Shown in pieces: positions 23,676 through 25,043 of a DNA stretch of 25,043 nt; the first letter of the stretch is position 1; every line of letters begins with the position of its first letter. The DNA lies in contig JAEZAU010000013.1 in assembly GCA_023430325.1 (NCBI GenBank), positions 1 through 25,043 of the forward strand, read 5' to 3'. The notes beneath the pieces were generated by a model, which was not told where the DNA came from, did not search any database, and saw only the letters and a list, made by a program, of their open reading frames with translations. This DNA is from Bacteroidota bacterium (GTDB lineage: Bacteria; Bacteroidota; Bacteroidia; Flavobacteriales_F; PHOS-HE28). The translations under genes and the position numbers were made by a program.

Positions 23676-24128
23676 TCAAGCACTTACAGCCTCGCGCTTC
23701 ATTAGCCACTCCAGGGCAGTATGCATATCTGTGAAATCAGTCACCTTGAAGGTGAGCTTACTATTCACTTTACGGAAGGATCGTGCCACGCTGGTCTGGT
23801 TGAAATAATCCTTCGAATGCAAGATCGCCATTTTCTCCAATGGAGTGGCGAAAAGTTTGGGGAACCAATGTTCGTTCGCCCACTTCTCATCGGCCTGCAG
23901 GATCGCCGTCATTCCACGAAGGTCTGCCAGCCAGAGTTGCACATCATGTTTGGAAACGAAATTCACAGCAAGTTCCAAGCTGCTTCGATATTGTGAACTC
24001 GTGGCGTGACCATTCCACTCAAGATGGATCAACCGCTCCTTCGCACAATACGTCATCAGCAGGAACGGCTCATGCAACAACACCTGGTCCCTGCTGCGAT
24101 CGCGTTCTATGATCTCTTTCATGAGCAT
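23676..24128 (-). CDS. STAS/SpoIIAA-like conserved hypothetical protein
   Basis: A 150-residue soluble protein of a family that I recall as common but uncharacterised in Bacteroidota, probably with a STAS/SpoIIAA-like fold. Visible features are an N-terminal beta region (FLLMTYCAKERLIHLEWNG), a helix after SSQYRSSLELAVNFV (44-58), the conserved WLADLRGM (66-73), a WFPKLF motif (88-93) with LEKMAIL after it, and the C-terminal ALEWLMK helix (138-144). There is no signal peptide or membrane segment. The start at 24128 is the first ATG; a second lies two codons in. It is 39 bases after the SRPBCC gene on the same strand, in the cluster ending with ypfJ. A scaffold or regulatory role is only inference. 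Confidence 0.75.
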   Translation of the reverse strand: MLMKEIIERDRSRDQVLLHEPFLLMTYCAKERLIHLEWNGHATSSQYRSSLELAVNFVSKHDVQLWLADLRGMTAILQADEKWANEHWFPKLFATPLEKMAILHSKDYFNQTSVARSFRKVNSKLTFKVTDFTDMHTALEWLMKREAVSA

Positions 24129-24167
24129 GAAGTTACGACCGGTAAAAGCAGATCTATTGCCGATCGG

Positions 24168-24659
24168 TCAACCAAGCACTTCTGCCAACGCATCGAAGCT
24201 GTCTCCCCAGCCCCCAACATGGCTGTCGCGGCTCGCCTCCGTGGCCAGGCCCGTCTGCCGGAATTCCATGCGCGTACCATTGCCTTCTTTGAACAGATCC
24301 ACCGTTACCAACGTCTCATGGTTCGCGGGATTCACATTCGCGGTCATTCTGCTCCACTGATGCGTAAGTGCCAGATGTTCCACCGGACGGATCGCCTTGT
24401 AAACACCGAACGCGAGGTAATTGTCACCCTCCGGGGAACGCATACCCACACGCCACTCCCCGCCCACCCGCACATCAGCCTCGGCAAACGTGGTGGTGAA
24501 GGCGGAACAACCGAACCACTTTTCCAGCATGGCCGGGGTTGTCCATGCCTTGAAGACAATTTCGCGCGGTGCCTGGAACACCCGCGTGATGCGAAGCTCA
24601 TCCGGGGCGGGCTTGGTGATGATGTTTCGAGCTGGTGCTGCCGAAGTATTGGTGGACAT
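24168..24659 (-). CDS. SRPBCC-domain protein (AHSA1-like)
   Basis: A 163-residue cytosolic protein with the START/SRPBCC fold of the AHSA1-like group. The domain opens with LRITRVFQAPREIVFKAWTT (22-41), then LEKWFGC and VRVGGEWRVGM. The hydrophobic-pocket strand YLAFGVYKAIRPVEHLALTH is next, and the usual end helix is GGWGDSFDALAEVL. These proteins bind hydrophobic ligands, and individual substrates are rarely known. The ATG at 24659 lies 62 bases inside the end of the DoxX-like gene upstream; no later in-frame ATG precedes the domain, so a shorter start would need a non-ATG codon. Its 22-residue leader is not conserved in my recollection of the family. DoxX and SRPBCC genes are frequent neighbours in other bacteria. 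Confidence 0.88.
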   Translation of the reverse strand: MSTNTSAAPARNIITKPAPDELRITRVFQAPREIVFKAWTTPAMLEKWFGCSAFTTTFAEADVRVGGEWRVGMRSPEGDNYLAFGVYKAIRPVEHLALTHQWSRMTANVNPANHETLVTVDLFKEGNGTRMEFRQTGLATEASRDSHVGGWGDSFDALAEVLG

Positions 24660-25043
24660 TTCGATCGAAATATCCGCCGAATTTAGGTGGATACCGTAGG
24701 ATCGGTTCCGATCGCAACCTTCTATGATGCAACATGTACGCCCACACCAGCACCCCTATGAACAGGAACATCGGTGCCCATTGTGAAACCGGATCACCTA
24801 CCGAATAGAAGGAAAATGCCCCGGTGACCAGATCGATGAAGAAGCCGAAATAGGCCCACTCCTTTACCCGCACCGGGACCATGGGCAACAGGATCGCGAT
24901 CGCGCCGATGATCTTAAACACCGAGATCCATTGGATGAAGTAGATCGGGTAGCCAAGATGATCATGCAGATAGGCCACTGTCTCCGGTTCGGGTTTGAGT
25001 CCGCCGATGCTGGAGAAGATCATGAAGGCGCTGAAGAGTCCGG
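24598..25043 (-). CDS. DoxX-like membrane protein, partial (5' end beyond window)
   Basis: The C-terminal 148 or so residues of a DoxX/DoxX-like (DUF417-type) small membrane protein are visible. The frame continues upstream of the internal ATG at 25023 as GLFSAF, so the true start lies outside the window. Helices are seen around FIQWISVFKIIGAIAILLPM, EWAYFGFFIDLVTGAFSFYS and WAPMFLFIGVLVWAYMLHH. After the last helix and its basic HHRRLR end, where such proteins normally stop, the frame runs on for about 36 residues and overlaps the SRPBCC gene by 62 bases, ending in SSKHHHQARPG. The extension looks acquired, perhaps by loss of an earlier stop. The product should sit in the inner membrane; function is uncertain. 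Confidence 0.82.
   Translation of the reverse strand, partial: GLFSAFMIFSSIGGLKPEPETVAYLHDHLGYPIYFIQWISVFKIIGAIAILLPMVPVRVKEWAYFGFFIDLVTGAFSFYSVGDPVSQWAPMFLFIGVLVWAYMLHHRRLRSEPILRYPPKFGGYFDRNVHQYFGSTSSKHHHQARPG

Overview
The window looks like chromosomal DNA of a member of the Bacteroidota, most likely a Flavobacteriales-type organism with about half G+C by eye. The signs are: an S8 protease with a C-terminal Por/type IX secretion (T9SS) sorting domain; the Bacteroidota-type GlmU-like sugar nucleotidyltransferase; a DUF4468 protein; TAnnTTTG-type -7 promoter elements close to several start codons; and almost no Shine-Dalgarno sequences. The taxonomic placement is inference.

Layout. Positions 1-347 (minus) hold the start of ychF. 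Next is a 460-base non-coding stretch with a REP-like inverted pair and a second likely dispersed repeat. The S8 protease and queA share a TGATG junction on the minus strand. A small membrane protein (plus) overlaps the end of lon by 4 bases. A minus-strand run follows: a DUF47 (PhoU-like) regulator, a Pit phosphate transporter, a GlmU-like protein, then lon behind its own promoter. From 10.5 kb the plus strand carries a PaaY/gamma-carbonic-anhydrase-like protein, a DUF486 membrane protein, a decayed remnant of a CPA2 cation/proton antiporter, and a compact two-component cluster (receiver, receiver, soluble histidine kinase). An NYN-nuclease/cold-shock fusion runs convergently into that kinase. 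Then come a DUF4468 protein, a membrane HisKA_2 kinase and a secreted prolyl oligopeptidase closed by a perfect terminator.

Positions 18.9-22.7 kb hold two secreted proteins in tandem: one with paired acidic dockerin-like repeats, and a 913-residue cysteine-rich MopE-like protein. Neither has a recognisable T9SS tail. The last 2.2 kb is a minus-strand cluster: a YpfJ-type zinc metallopeptidase, a STAS-like protein, an SRPBCC/AHSA1 protein and a DoxX-like membrane protein that runs off the window.

Most of the window is ordinary housekeeping content. The least ordinary parts are the antiporter pseudogene, the NYN-CSD fusion beside the signalling cluster, the tandem secreted repeat proteins and the repeat-filled gap at 348-807. 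No complete novel defence or mobile system could be supported, and no RNA genes, CRISPR array or insertion sequence were seen.
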